Assembly: GCF_000416235.1 (NCBI RefSeq) | Contig: NZ_ATLO01000004.1 | Span: forward strand, 403,469-467,468 | DNA length: 64,000 nt | From: Pseudomonas sp. CFII64 | Lineage (GTDB): Bacteria > Pseudomonadota > Gammaproteobacteria > Pseudomonadales > Pseudomonadaceae | Reading direction: 5' to 3' | Shown here: positions 26,106-36,452 of the stretch, piece by piece | Layout of the letters: every line of letters begins with the position of its first letter | Position numbering within the stretch: the first letter of the stretch is position 1 | Made by a program: the position numbers and the translations under genes | Notes under the pieces: model-generated | Told to the model about the DNA's origin: nothing | The model's input: only the letters and a program-made list of their open reading frames with translations | The model's database searches: none

Positions 26106-26129
26106 TAATTTTTGCCCCATGCCATCCGT
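26106..26129 (+). promoter_or_regulatory. PvdS-like promoter of the NRPS operon
   Basis: CTAATT, 16 bases, then CGT: one mismatch from TAAAT-N16-CGT. The CGT ends 57 bases before the NRPS start. The CATCCGTT at its 3' side is identical to the box of the divergent oxygenase gene. Confidence 0.5.
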
Positions 26130-26186
26130 TTTCTGAGGACTGGTCGAGCCCGTGGCTCCCACTCTTCTTTGGACGGATGCCTGCTG

Positions 26187-29100
26187 ATGAATGCACAAGA
26201 TTCCCTGAAACTCGCCCGCCGCTTCATCGAGTTGCCGTTGCAGAAACGCCAGCTGTTTCTCGATGGTTTGCGCCGCGAAGGGATCGATTTTTCGGTGTTT
26301 CCGATCCCGCAGGGCGTGGCGGCTGAAGACCGCGATGCATTGTCTTACGCCCAGCAGCGCATGTGGTTTCTCTGGCAACTGGACCCACAGGGCGCGGCGT
26401 ATAACTTGCCGGGCGCGGTGCGGCTGAGCGGCCAGCTGGACGAAGCAGCCTGCGAGCAAGCGTTCGCCAGTCTGATTCAGCGGCACGAAACCCTGCGCAC
26501 GGTGTTTGAGCGCCAGGCCGATGACAGCCTGCGCCAGGTGCCGTGCGTGGCCGCGCTGGTTATCGAGCGTGAGGACTTCAGCGAGTTGCCCGCCGTCGAG
26601 CGCGAAGCCAGGGTGCTGGAACAGGCGCAGCAGCAGGCGACTCAACCTTTTGATCTGGCTCGCGGGCCGTTGCTGCGGGTCAAGCTGCTCAAACTTGGCG
26701 CTCAGGAACACGTGCTGCTGTTGACCCTGCACCACATCGTCTCCGACGGCTGGTCGATGAACGTGTTGATCGACGAGTTCACCCGTTTCTACGACGCCCA
26801 TCAGCAAGGCCGCGCGCCGCAGATGGCCGACTTGCCGATCCAGTACAGCGACTACGCCTTGTGGCAGCGGCGCTGGCTGGAAGCCGGCGAGCAGGCGCGG
26901 CAGCTGGAATATTGGCAGGCGCAGCTGGGGGACGAACACCCGCTGCTGGAATTGCCCACCGATCACTCCCGGCCTGCGGTTGCCAGCTATCGTGGCGTGC
27001 GTCACGAGTTTGCTGTGGACGGGCAACTGGTGGAACAGCTGCGCAGCCTGGCCCAGCAGCACAACGTCACCTTGTTCATGCTGTTGCTCGGCTCGTTCAA
27101 TGTGCTGCTGCATCGCTACAGCGGCCAGCGCGATATTCGCGTCGGCGTGCCCATTGCCAACCGCAATCGCAGCGAAATCGAGGGGTTGATCGGCTTTTTC
27201 GTCAACACCCAGGTCCTGCGTTGCCAGCTGGACGGCCAGACTCGGGTCAGCGATTTGCTGCAGGGCATCAAGGAAACTGCATTGAGTGCCCAGGCGCATC
27301 AGGACTTGCCGTTCGAGCGTCTGGTCGAAGCACTCAAGCTGGAACGCAGCCTCAGTCATACGCCTTTATTTCAGGTGATGTACAACCATCAGCCGCACGT
27401 CGCCGACATCAGTTCGATCACCACGGCTTGCGGTCTGACTCTCGGGCTGGTGGAAAATCAGGGCCGCACCACGCAGTTTGACCTGACCCTCGACACCTGG
27501 GAGAAAGCCGGCAAGCTGCAAGCGGCGCTGACCTACGCCAGCGATCTGTTCGAGCCCGCGACCATCGAACGAATGGCTCGGCATTGGACCAACCTGCTGC
27601 GGGCCATCGTCAGCGATCCTCGGCAATGCGTCGGCGAGTTGTCGATGCTCGACCCGGCTGAATATCAAACCCTGATCCATGCCTGGAATCCCACGGCTGA
27701 GTTGCAACAGCCGGAGCGCTGCATTCATCAGCTGATCGCCCAACAGGTCGCGGCGATGCCGGACAGCGTGGCGCTGATCCATGGCGAGCAGCGCCTGACG
27801 TATCGGCAACTCGACATCCGTGCCAATCAGCTGGCACACAAGCTGATCGAGCTTGGGGTTGGCCCGGAAGTGCGGGTCGGCGTGGCCATGGCGCGCAGCG
27901 ATGGTTTGATCGTCGCCTTGCTGGCGGTGCTCAAGGCCGGCGGCACTTATGTGCCGCTGGACCCGGAATACCCCGCCGAGCGCGTCGCCTACATGCTGCA
28001 AGACAGCCAGGCGCAGGTGCTGCTGACGGAAAGCGCGGTCATGGCGGGTTTGCCGCAGACTCAGGCGGCCGTGGTGTTGCTGGATCATGCCGGATGGCTG
28101 GCGAATTATCCCCAAGGCGCGCCGCAATCGAGCGTGTCGGCGCAGAATCTGGCCTACGTGATTTACACCTCGGGCTCGACGGGCAAACCCAAAGGCGTGG
28201 CGATTACCCATGGCAACGTCGCGGCGCTGATCAACTGGTCGCAGCAGGTTTACCGCCAGGAGGATATGCAGGGCGTACTGGCCTCGACCTCGGTGTGCTT
28301 TGATCTTTCGGTCTGGGAGATTTTCGTCACCCTGGCCAGCGGCGGTTTCATCGTGCTGGCGCGTACTGCGCTGGAGTTGCCGCAGCTGCCTGCGTGTAAC
28401 CAGGTGCGTTTGATCAACAGCGTGCCATCGGCGGTCGCGGCGCTGCAACGCAACGGCGAGATTCCGGACAGCGTGCGCATCATCAATCTGGCTGGCGAGC
28501 CGCTCAAGCAATCGCTGGTCGAGGCGCTGTATCAGCAGCAGACCATTGAGCACGTTTACGATCTGTACGGCCCGTCGGAAGACACCACGTATTCCACCTG
28601 GACCCGCCGCGAAGTGGGTGGCAGCGCCAACATCGGCCGACCTTTGCGCGGTACTCGCAGCTATATGCTCGACGTTGATCTGCAACCGGCACCGGTGGGT
28701 GTCGCTGCCGAGTTGTATCTGGCGGGCGCCGGGATTACCCGAGGCTATCTTGAGCGGCCCGGGCTTACGGCGGAACGCTTTGTGCCCGATCCCTTTGCAG
28801 CCAATGGCGAGCGTCTGTATCGCACCGGCGACCTGACCCGCTATCGCCCGGATGGCGTGATCGAGTACGTCGGGCGCATCGATCATCAGGTGAAACTGCG
28901 TGGTTTTCGCATCGAACTGGGCGAGATCGAAGCGCGCTTACTCAGCCATGCAGGGATCAAGGACGCGGTGGTGCTGGTTCACGACGGCAAGACCTTGCTG
29001 GCGTACGTGGTGCCGGATGTCGCGCCCGAAGACCCGGCGATGCTCAATCAGCAGCTCAAGGATCACGTGCTGCTGACGCTGCCGGAATACATGGTGCCGA

Positions 29101-32100
29101 ATCTGTTCGTGCAGCTCGATCAGTTGCCGACCACGCCCAATGGCAAGCTGGATCGCAAAGCGCTGCCACAACCGGATGCGGTTCAGGCGCAGCGCTTCAC
29201 CGCGCCCGGCACCGTCAAGGAGCGGGCCTTGGCGCAAATCTGGCAGCACGTGTTGGGCGTTAATCAGGTCGGGCTCGATGACAATTTCTTTGAGCTGGGC
29301 GGCGATTCCATCGTCTCGATTCAGGTGGTCAGCCGCGCGCGGCAGGCCGGTCTGACGCTGACGCCGCGGGATCTGTTCCAGTATCAGACCTTGCGCAGCC
29401 TTGCCGAAGTCGCCCGGGAGGAAACGCCGCGGTTGCTCACTCAACAAACGGTGACGGGTCCGGCATTGCTGACGCCGATTCAGCAGTGGTTTTTCCAGCA
29501 GCCCATCCCGGAACGTCAGCACTGGAATCAAGCGGTGTTGCTGACGCCCCAACTAGTCGTGGATAGCCCGGCGTTACAGCGCGCGCTGGACTGGCTGACT
29601 CAACAACACGATGCGTTGCGCCTGCGTTTCACCCTCAACACTGCGCAGGGCTGGCAGCAATGGCACGCCGAAGCGCAGCCCGTGGAGCTTTGGCAACGCA
29701 CGGCGACTGACGCCGAGCATTTGCGCGAGCTCTGCAACGCCGCGCAGACCAGCCTGAACCTGAGTCGCGGGCCATTGTTGCGCGCACTGCTGGTGGACAT
29801 GGCCGATGGCAGCCAGCGTTTACTGCTGGTGATCCATCACCTGGTGGTGGATGGGGTTTCCTGGCGCGTCCTGCTTGACGATCTGCAACAGGCTTATGCT
29901 CGGGCGCAAGCCGGGCAGGAGTTGCCTGCTGCGTACAAAACCAGCGCCTATCAACAGTGGGCGGCGCGGCTTGCCGAATACGCCTCAAGCCCGGCGCTGC
30001 AGGCTGAGCTGCCGTATTGGCAGGGCCAGCGGCAACACGCCGCGCCAGACCTGCCTTGCGACAATCCACACGGCGGCCAAACCAATGCCGTGGCGCGGCG
30101 CATCAGCCTGCGTCTGGACCCGCAGCGCACCCGCCAGTTGCTGCAAGAGGCGCCAGCGGCTTATCGCACCCAGGTCAACGATTTGCTGCTGAGCGTTTTG
30201 AGCCGGGTGATCGGCAACTGGACCGGCCACACCTCAACCCTGATTCAACTGGAAGGCCATGGCCGGGAACAGTTGTTCGACGACATCGACCTGACCCGCA
30301 GCGTTGGCTGGTTTACCAGTCTGTATCCAATGCTGCTGATGCCCTCTGTCGATCTCGGCGATTCGATCAAGGCCATCAAAGAGCAACTGCGCGGCGTGCC
30401 GAATAAAGGCGTCGGTTATGGCGTGCTGCGTTATCTGGCGCGCAACCCGTCTCTGGCAGATGCGCCGCAACCGCGTATCACTTTCAATTATCTGGGCCAG
30501 TTCGATCAGCAGTTCGACGAGGGCGCGTCGTTCATGCCTGCCAGGGAAGGCAGTGGCCTGGGGCAAAGCGAACACGCGCCGCTGGCGAACTGGCTGAGCA
30601 TCGAAGGTCAGGTGTCCGGCGGGGAATTGCAGCTCGACTGGAATTTCAGTCACGAAATGTTCCATGACGCCACCATCCAGCGCCTGGTGGATGATTACTC
30701 CCGTGAGCTGACGGCGCTGATCGAACACTGCGCTGCCGGCGTCAATCAGGGCATGACGCCCTCGGATTTCCCATTGGCGCGCCTGAGCCAAAAACAACTG
30801 GATGCCCTGCCACTTGCAGCCAGTAGCGTCGAAGATATTTACCCGCTGGCACCCATGCAGCAGGGCATGTTGTTCCACAGCCTGCTGGAGCAGAGCGGTG
30901 GGGATTACATCAATCAGATTCGGTTGTCGATTGGCGGGCTGGATAGCCAGCGCTTTCGCGCGGCATGGCAGGCAGTTGTGGATTGTCACGATGTCCTGCG
31001 CAGCGGTTTTATTGTCGAGGCTCCCGGACAAGCCCGGACGGGTACAAAACCCGGTAGGAGGGGACTTGTCCCCGAAGGCGTAAGCCCGGACAACCTTGAA
31101 CTGGAGCAACCGCTTCAGGTGGTCTTCAGGAATGTCGAGGTGCCATTTAGCGTGCTGGACTGGCGTGAGGAAAGCGATCAACACGCCGCACTGCAAGCCC
31201 TGGCCCAGGACGAACGCGACCGGGGTTTCGATCTCAGCCAGGCGCCCTTGCTGCGCCTGTTGCTGGTGCGTACCGCCGATGATCGCCATGAACTGATTTA
31301 CACCAGCCACCACATTCTCATGGATGGCTGGAGTAATTCGCAGCTGTTGGGCGAGGTCTTGCAGCGCTACCAAGGACCAGCGCCGCAGCGGCAGGTCGGG
31401 CGTTATCGGGATTACATCGCCTGGCTGCAACGTCAGGATGCCGGGCTCAGCCAGGGATTCTGGACCGAGCAGCTGGCCGTCTTGCAGGCGCCGACTTTGC
31501 TGGCGCCGGCCATGATTGCGGCAAAGCCTGCGCAGGCCAAGGGTTACGGCGACCTTTATCAGCGCTTCGATGCCAGTCAGAGCCAACGCTTGAGCGAGTT
31601 CGCCCGGCAACAGAAAGTCACCGTCAACACGCTGATTCAGGCGGCCTGGCTGCTGCTGTTGCAGCGTTATACCGGTCAGGACTGCGTGACCTTCGGCGCC
31701 ACGGTTGCCGGACGTCCGGCAGACATCGACGGCATCGAGCAGCACATCGGTCTGTTCATCAACACCTTGCCGGTGATCGCCAGCCCGCGCAGTGAGCAGC
31801 CGGTCAGCCAATGGCTGCAAGCGGTGCAGACGCAGAATCTGGCATTGCGCGAGCACGAACATACGCCGTTGTTCGATATCCAGCGTTGGGCCGGGCAGGG
31901 CGGCGCGGCGTTGTTCGACACGATCATGGTCTTCGAAAACTATCCGGTCTCTGAAGTGCTGAAACGCAGCGCGCCGCACGGTTTGCAGTTCGGCGAGCTG
32001 CTCAATCATGAGCAAACCCATTACCCGCTGACGTTGGCGGTAGGCTTGGGCGAAACCCTGGATGTGCATTTCAGCTATGACCTGCGGCACTTTGCCCAGG

Positions 32101-35100
32101 CCAGCGTCGAACAGTTGAGTCGACACCTGGCGGCGCTGCTGCTGGGCATGCTGGAGCAGCCACAACTGGCCATCGGTGAGCTGGCCATGCTGGCTGCGGA
32201 TGAAGCGCGGGCCATTCTCGCACTCAATCCGCCCTGCGTTGAGGTTGCGCGCACGCCGGTGCCGCAATTGATCGAACAACAGGCGCAGCGCACGCCCGAT
32301 GCTGTGGCGCTGGTGTTCGGCGCGCAGCAACTGAGTTATCAACAGCTCAACGCCCAGGCCAATCAGCTGGCTCACAGCTTGATCGCACGGGGTGTCGGGC
32401 CGGATGGGCTGGTGGGTATTGCGGTGGAGCGTGGTCTGGAAATGATCGTCGGTCTGTTGGCGATCCTCAAGGCGGGTGCGGCTTATGTGCCGTTGGACCC
32501 GGCTTATCCGGAGGATCGGCTGGCGTACATGGTGCAGGACAGCGGCTTGAAATTGCTGCTGACCCAACGTCATTTGCTGGCGCAGTTGCCGATCCCCGCC
32601 GATGTCGAAACGCTGGTCGTCGAATTGGCTGATAACCCGCCCAATGCCGTCAATCCGCCACAGCGCTGTGCCCCGGAAAACCTGGCTTACGCCATCTACA
32701 CCTCGGGTTCCACCGGCAAGCCCAAGGGCGTAATGGTGCCCCACGGCGCACTGAGCAATTTCCTGTGGAGCATGGCTAAAAATCCCGGTCTGACAGGCGA
32801 GGATCGCATGCTGTCCCTGACGACATTTTCCTTCGACATTTTCGGCCTGGAGCTTTATCTGCCGCTGATCGTCGGTGCCCGCGTGGTGCTGGTGGATAAA
32901 GACACGACCCTGGACGCGGACGGCATCCTCAAACTCGTTGCCGATCAGCAGGTCACAGCGCTGCAAGCCACCCCGTCAACCTGGCGCATGGTGCTGGACA
33001 GCCCGCAGGCCAGCGCGTTGCGCGGCTGTAAATTACTCTGTGGCGGCGAGGCTTTGGCTGATGAGCTGGCGCTGCGCATGGCCGGGTTGGGCGAGGTCTG
33101 GAATTTGTACGGGCCGACCGAAACCACCATCTGGTCGGCGCAGCATCGGTTGCTCGGCGAAGACCCGCAGCCCTGGCTGGGCACCGCCATCGACAACACT
33201 GCGTTGTATATCCTCGCGGCCAACGGCGAGCTGGCGCCAGTCGGTGTGGCGGGCGAGCTGTTGATTGCCGGCCGTGGGCTGGCGCGGGGTTATTTCCAGC
33301 GTCCGGGTTTGACCGCCGAGCGCTTCCTGCCTGATCCATTCGGCGCGGCGGGCGAGCGCTTGTATCGCACCGGCGATTTGGCGCGTTATCGCCCGGACGG
33401 GGTGATCGAATATCTGGGCCGCATCGATCATCAGGTGAAGATTCGCGGTTTCCGCATTGAGCTGGGCGAGATCGAAGCGCAACTCTTGCAGCAGACGGGC
33501 GTGCGCGACGTGGCGGTGCTGGCGCGGGAAATCGCCGGTAGCCAGCAATTGGTGGCTTACCTGAGCGGCGCGAATGACCGTGAAACACTCAAGGCCAGCC
33601 TCAAACAGACGCTGCCCGATTACATGGTGCCGACCCATTGGGTATTCCTTGAACGCTTGCCGCTGACACCGAACGGCAAGCTGGATCGCAAGGCCTTGCC
33701 GATGCCGGACGCCAGCGAAGCGGCGCAAGGTTACGTCGCGCCCCAGACCGCGCTTGAGCTACACATCGCTGCGGTTTGGCAGGACGTACTGAAGCTGGAG
33801 CGGGTTGGCTTGAGCGACAACTTCTTCGAGCTCGGCGGTCACTCGTTGCTGGCAACTCAGGTGGTGGCGCGGCTTAAGCAGCGGCTGGCGTTGCCGGTTG
33901 GCCTGCGGGATCTGTTCGCCGAGCCGCAGTTGCAGGCGTTTGCTGCGCGGCTGGCCGGGCAAGCCGAGGGTGCTCCCGGCAAGACGCTGGCGTTGGTCGC
34001 CGCAGGGGAGCAAGCCACTGCGCCGTTGTCCCTGGCGCAACGGCGTTTGTGGGTGGCCGAGCAGTTTGGCTCCGGCAGTGGCGCGTACGGCATGCCGTTA
34101 GCGCTGCGTCTGCGCGGTGCGCTGAATATCGAATCATTGCGCGCCAGTCTGGCAGCGGTGATCCAGCGCCACGAAATCCTGCGCACGGCGTATCTGGCCG
34201 ATGACGAAGGCGACCCGATTGCCCTGGTATCGGCACAGATTGCCGTGGATATGCCGCTGCTCGACATCAGCCATCTTTCGCCTGTAGAGCAACAGACCCG
34301 CGTTGCGTTGGCGGTAGCGGACAACACACGTCTGCCCATCAGCCTGGAGCAGGCGCCGTTACTGCGTGCGCAAGTGTTGCGCGTATCGGCAACCGAACAT
34401 GTGCTGCTGTATTCGATGCACCACATCATCTCTGACGGCTGGTCCATGGCGGTGCTGGTCAACGAGCTGGTGCACAACTATTCGGCGCTGGAGCAGGGCG
34501 CGTTGTCGGCGTTGCAACCGTTGCCGGTGCAATATTCCGACTATGCACGCTGGCAACTGGCGCTGGAGCGCAGCGGTGCTCTGCGCGAGCAGGCCGATTA
34601 CTGGCAGCAAGCGCTGGCGGGCAGTTCCGGTTTGTTGCCGTTGCATATGGATTTCCCGCGTCCAGCCACTGCGTCGTATGCCGGTGCGAACCTGCAATTC
34701 AACCTGCCGCCGTCATTGAGCGCTGCGCTGAATCTAGTGGCGCAGCGCGCCGGCGTGACGTTGTACAGCACGCTGCTCGCGGCGTTTCAGGTGTTGCTGC
34801 ATCAATGCACCGACGCCGACGACCTGCTGATCGGCGCGGATGTGGCCGGGCGTCAGCAACCCGAGCTGGAAGGCCTGATCGGCTTCTTCGTCAACATCCT
34901 GCCATTGCGCTCGCGTTTCGCTGCCGATCAGCCATTTTCAAATTTCCTCGCCGCCACTCAGGAAACCGCATTGAGTGCCTTCGAACATCAGGACCTGCCG
35001 CTGGACATGATCGCCGAAGCAGCGGGAACGCCGCGCCACAAAGGCGTCAATCCGCTGGTGCAGGTGTTGTTCGTGATGAACAACCTGCCTGTGCACAGCG

Positions 35101-36452
35101 CCAGCATCGAAGGCGTCGCCGTGGAAGTCTTGCCTGATCCCGGTGGTTATTCGAAGTTCGACATGGCGCTGTTTATCGACCAGAGCGCCGGCCAGTTGCA
35201 AGGCACCTGGCAATTTGCGAGCGACCTGTTCAAGCCCGAGCGTATCCAGCACCTGCTCGACAGCTGGCTGGAGATTCTCCAACTCATCGTGCGTGACCCA
35301 GACATCAGATTGAGGGATATCAGCGTGCCCATCCATAGTGCAACCCAACCTGCTGGAACAAATGCCGCTTCACCGGCCCGCTCCAAGGCCGACAAACTGG
35401 GTTCTTTCCTGAAAAAACCAAGCAAGGCTACCAGCGCGGCGCCGTTGTTTCGCGAGTCGCTGATCGTGCCCGGCCAGCCGTTTCCGTTGCTGGTGGAACC
35501 CACTGACCCGGGCCTGGACCTGATCGAATGGGTCAAGGTCAATCGGCCCTTGATCGAACAAAAGCTCGGTCATCATGCGGGCATTCTGTTCCGGGGTTTC
35601 CAGCTGCACGACATTGAGGATTTCGAAGCCTTTGCCGAGGCGGTGCAGCCGGGGTTGTACGGACAATATGGCGACTTGCCCAAGAAAGAAGGCGGCAAGA
35701 ACACCTATCGCTCCACGCCGTACCCGGAAAAGAAAATGATCCTGTTCCACAACGAAAGCGCCCATCAGGATCGTTGGCCGCGCAAGCAGTTGTTTTTCTG
35801 CGAGCAACCGTCGCCGGTGGGCGGCGCCACGCCCGTGGTGGACTGCCGCTTGATGTATCGCTCGCTGCCGGTTGCGCTGCGCGAAAAATTCGAAAGCAAG
35901 GGCTTGCTGTACGTGCGCACCTTCGCCGACAAACTCGATGTGTCGTGGCAGCACTTCTTCAAGACCGACAGCCGCGCCGAAGTCGAGGCCCGTTGTCAGT
36001 TGGCGGGCATTCAATGGGAATGGCTGGACCACGACGAGCTACAGATTCGCACCCCATGCCCGGCGATCATCGAGCACCCGATCACCGGCGAGAAAAGCTT
36101 CTTCAACCAGGTGCAGCTGCACCACATCTATTGCCTGGACCCGGACGTACGCGACGATTTGCTCGGCTTGTTCGGCGCCCAGCGCATGCCGCGCCACGTT
36201 TATTACGGCGATGGCTCGCCTATCGAAGACGACGTGATGCGTCAGTTGGGCGAGCTGTACGAGCAATGCGCGGTGCGCTTCGACTGGCGCAAGGGCGATG
36301 TGATCCTGCTCGACAACATGCTTGCGGCCCACGCCCGCGACCCGTTCGAGGGGCCGCGCAAAATTGTCGTGGCCATGGGCGATATGGTCGAGCGCAGCGC
36401 ACTGCAACAAACGCCAAAACCGGTCATGGAACCACAAGGGACTGACGCATGA
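26187..36452 (+). CDS. NRPS (C-A-T-E-C-A-T-C) with C-terminal TauD hydroxylase
   Basis: A 3421-residue pyoverdine-type peptide synthetase. Order: C1 (about 50-490, HHIVSDG 182-188), A1 (515-993), T1 (Ser1041, GGDS as before E domains), E (1090-1510, HHLVVDG from 1217), C2 (1548-2000, HHILMDG near 1708, D-donor type), A2 (2026-2504), T2 (Ser2553), C3 (2612-3040, HHIISDG from 2745) and a TauD/SyrP-like Fe(II)/2-oxoglutarate oxygenase (3085-3410; His3188, Glu3190, His3382, Arg3391). Reading pocket residues by eye against PheA, A1 gives D-L-W-N-N-A-L-T-Y-K (near the known Ala code) and A2 gives D-I-L-Q-L-G-L-I-W-K (the Gly code). So it should add D-Ala, then Gly, then pass the chain via C3 to the next protein, where TauD hydroxylates aspartate. 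An N-terminal C domain means an upstream donor NRPS elsewhere. Start at 26187 (MNAQDSLKLARRFIELP, typical of pyoverdine synthetases). A REP-like insert lies in C2. Confidence 0.92.
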   Translation: MNAQDSLKLARRFIELPLQKRQLFLDGLRREGIDFSVFPIPQGVAAEDRDALSYAQQRMWFLWQLDPQGAAYNLPGAVRLSGQLDEAACEQAFASLIQRHETLRTVFERQADDSLRQVPCVAALVIEREDFSELPAVEREARVLEQAQQQATQPFDLARGPLLRVKLLKLGAQEHVLLLTLHHIVSDGWSMNVLIDEFTRFYDAHQQGRAPQMADLPIQYSDYALWQRRWLEAGEQARQLEYWQAQLGDEHPLLELPTDHSRPAVASYRGVRHEFAVDGQLVEQLRSLAQQHNVTLFMLLLGSFNVLLHRYSGQRDIRVGVPIANRNRSEIEGLIGFFVNTQVLRCQLDGQTRVSDLLQGIKETALSAQAHQDLPFERLVEALKLERSLSHTPLFQVMYNHQPHVADISSITTACGLTLGLVENQGRTTQFDLTLDTWEKAGKLQAALTYASDLFEPATIERMARHWTNLLRAIVSDPRQCVGELSMLDPAEYQTLIHAWNPTAELQQPERCIHQLIAQQVAAMPDSVALIHGEQRLTYRQLDIRANQLAHKLIELGVGPEVRVGVAMARSDGLIVALLAVLKAGGTYVPLDPEYPAERVAYMLQDSQAQVLLTESAVMAGLPQTQAAVVLLDHAGWLANYPQGAPQSSVSAQNLAYVIYTSGSTGKPKGVAITHGNVAALINWSQQVYRQEDMQGVLASTSVCFDLSVWEIFVTLASGGFIVLARTALELPQLPACNQVRLINSVPSAVAALQRNGEIPDSVRIINLAGEPLKQSLVEALYQQQTIEHVYDLYGPSEDTTYSTWTRREVGGSANIGRPLRGTRSYMLDVDLQPAPVGVAAELYLAGAGITRGYLERPGLTAERFVPDPFAANGERLYRTGDLTRYRPDGVIEYVGRIDHQVKLRGFRIELGEIEARLLSHAGIKDAVVLVHDGKTLLAYVVPDVAPEDPAMLNQQLKDHVLLTLPEYMVPNLFVQLDQLPTTPNGKLDRKALPQPDAVQAQRFTAPGTVKERALAQIWQHVLGVNQVGLDDNFFELGGDSIVSIQVVSRARQAGLTLTPRDLFQYQTLRSLAEVAREETPRLLTQQTVTGPALLTPIQQWFFQQPIPERQHWNQAVLLTPQLVVDSPALQRALDWLTQQHDALRLRFTLNTAQGWQQWHAEAQPVELWQRTATDAEHLRELCNAAQTSLNLSRGPLLRALLVDMADGSQRLLLVIHHLVVDGVSWRVLLDDLQQAYARAQAGQELPAAYKTSAYQQWAARLAEYASSPALQAELPYWQGQRQHAAPDLPCDNPHGGQTNAVARRISLRLDPQRTRQLLQEAPAAYRTQVNDLLLSVLSRVIGNWTGHTSTLIQLEGHGREQLFDDIDLTRSVGWFTSLYPMLLMPSVDLGDSIKAIKEQLRGVPNKGVGYGVLRYLARNPSLADAPQPRITFNYLGQFDQQFDEGASFMPAREGSGLGQSEHAPLANWLSIEGQVSGGELQLDWNFSHEMFHDATIQRLVDDYSRELTALIEHCAAGVNQGMTPSDFPLARLSQKQLDALPLAASSVEDIYPLAPMQQGMLFHSLLEQSGGDYINQIRLSIGGLDSQRFRAAWQAVVDCHDVLRSGFIVEAPGQARTGTKPGRRGLVPEGVSPDNLELEQPLQVVFRNVEVPFSVLDWREESDQHAALQALAQDERDRGFDLSQAPLLRLLLVRTADDRHELIYTSHHILMDGWSNSQLLGEVLQRYQGPAPQRQVGRYRDYIAWLQRQDAGLSQGFWTEQLAVLQAPTLLAPAMIAAKPAQAKGYGDLYQRFDASQSQRLSEFARQQKVTVNTLIQAAWLLLLQRYTGQDCVTFGATVAGRPADIDGIEQHIGLFINTLPVIASPRSEQPVSQWLQAVQTQNLALREHEHTPLFDIQRWAGQGGAALFDTIMVFENYPVSEVLKRSAPHGLQFGELLNHEQTHYPLTLAVGLGETLDVHFSYDLRHFAQASVEQLSRHLAALLLGMLEQPQLAIGELAMLAADEARAILALNPPCVEVARTPVPQLIEQQAQRTPDAVALVFGAQQLSYQQLNAQANQLAHSLIARGVGPDGLVGIAVERGLEMIVGLLAILKAGAAYVPLDPAYPEDRLAYMVQDSGLKLLLTQRHLLAQLPIPADVETLVVELADNPPNAVNPPQRCAPENLAYAIYTSGSTGKPKGVMVPHGALSNFLWSMAKNPGLTGEDRMLSLTTFSFDIFGLELYLPLIVGARVVLVDKDTTLDADGILKLVADQQVTALQATPSTWRMVLDSPQASALRGCKLLCGGEALADELALRMAGLGEVWNLYGPTETTIWSAQHRLLGEDPQPWLGTAIDNTALYILAANGELAPVGVAGELLIAGRGLARGYFQRPGLTAERFLPDPFGAAGERLYRTGDLARYRPDGVIEYLGRIDHQVKIRGFRIELGEIEAQLLQQTGVRDVAVLAREIAGSQQLVAYLSGANDRETLKASLKQTLPDYMVPTHWVFLERLPLTPNGKLDRKALPMPDASEAAQGYVAPQTALELHIAAVWQDVLKLERVGLSDNFFELGGHSLLATQVVARLKQRLALPVGLRDLFAEPQLQAFAARLAGQAEGAPGKTLALVAAGEQATAPLSLAQRRLWVAEQFGSGSGAYGMPLALRLRGALNIESLRASLAAVIQRHEILRTAYLADDEGDPIALVSAQIAVDMPLLDISHLSPVEQQTRVALAVADNTRLPISLEQAPLLRAQVLRVSATEHVLLYSMHHIISDGWSMAVLVNELVHNYSALEQGALSALQPLPVQYSDYARWQLALERSGALREQADYWQQALAGSSGLLPLHMDFPRPATASYAGANLQFNLPPSLSAALNLVAQRAGVTLYSTLLAAFQVLLHQCTDADDLLIGADVAGRQQPELEGLIGFFVNILPLRSRFAADQPFSNFLAATQETALSAFEHQDLPLDMIAEAAGTPRHKGVNPLVQVLFVMNNLPVHSASIEGVAVEVLPDPGGYSKFDMALFIDQSAGQLQGTWQFASDLFKPERIQHLLDSWLEILQLIVRDPDIRLRDISVPIHSATQPAGTNAASPARSKADKLGSFLKKPSKATSAAPLFRESLIVPGQPFPLLVEPTDPGLDLIEWVKVNRPLIEQKLGHHAGILFRGFQLHDIEDFEAFAEAVQPGLYGQYGDLPKKEGGKNTYRSTPYPEKKMILFHNESAHQDRWPRKQLFFCEQPSPVGGATPVVDCRLMYRSLPVALREKFESKGLLYVRTFADKLDVSWQHFFKTDSRAEVEARCQLAGIQWEWLDHDELQIRTPCPAIIEHPITGEKSFFNQVQLHHIYCLDPDVRDDLLGLFGAQRMPRHVYYGDGSPIEDDVMRQLGELYEQCAVRFDWRKGDVILLDNMLAAHARDPFEGPRKIVVAMGDMVERSALQQTPKPVMEPQGTDA
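31024..31100. repeat. REP-like insertion inside the NRPS C2 domain
   Basis: Within the coding sequence lies GGTAGGAGGGGACTTGTCCC followed by CGAAGGCG, which closely resembles the Pseudomonas REP TAGGAGCGGACTTGTCCGCGAAG; the stem is GGGGAC-TT-GTCCCC. CCCGGACAA-like words flank it on both sides. It stays in frame and adds about 22-25 residues (including KPGRRGLVPEGVSPDN) between RSGFIVE and LEQPLQVVF, where related C domains are contiguous. Confidence 0.65.

Noticed and set aside
7663..26187. Fur boxes upstream of pvdH and the NRPS
   Set aside because: No convincing GATAATGATAATCATTATC-like 19-mer was found; only PvdS-type boxes are supported.
30234..32966. A 910-codon open frame on the minus strand inside the NRPS
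   Set aside because: Antisense shadow of a GC-rich gene; Gln/Arg/His-rich, no known domain, and the plus-strand NRPS domains cover it completely.
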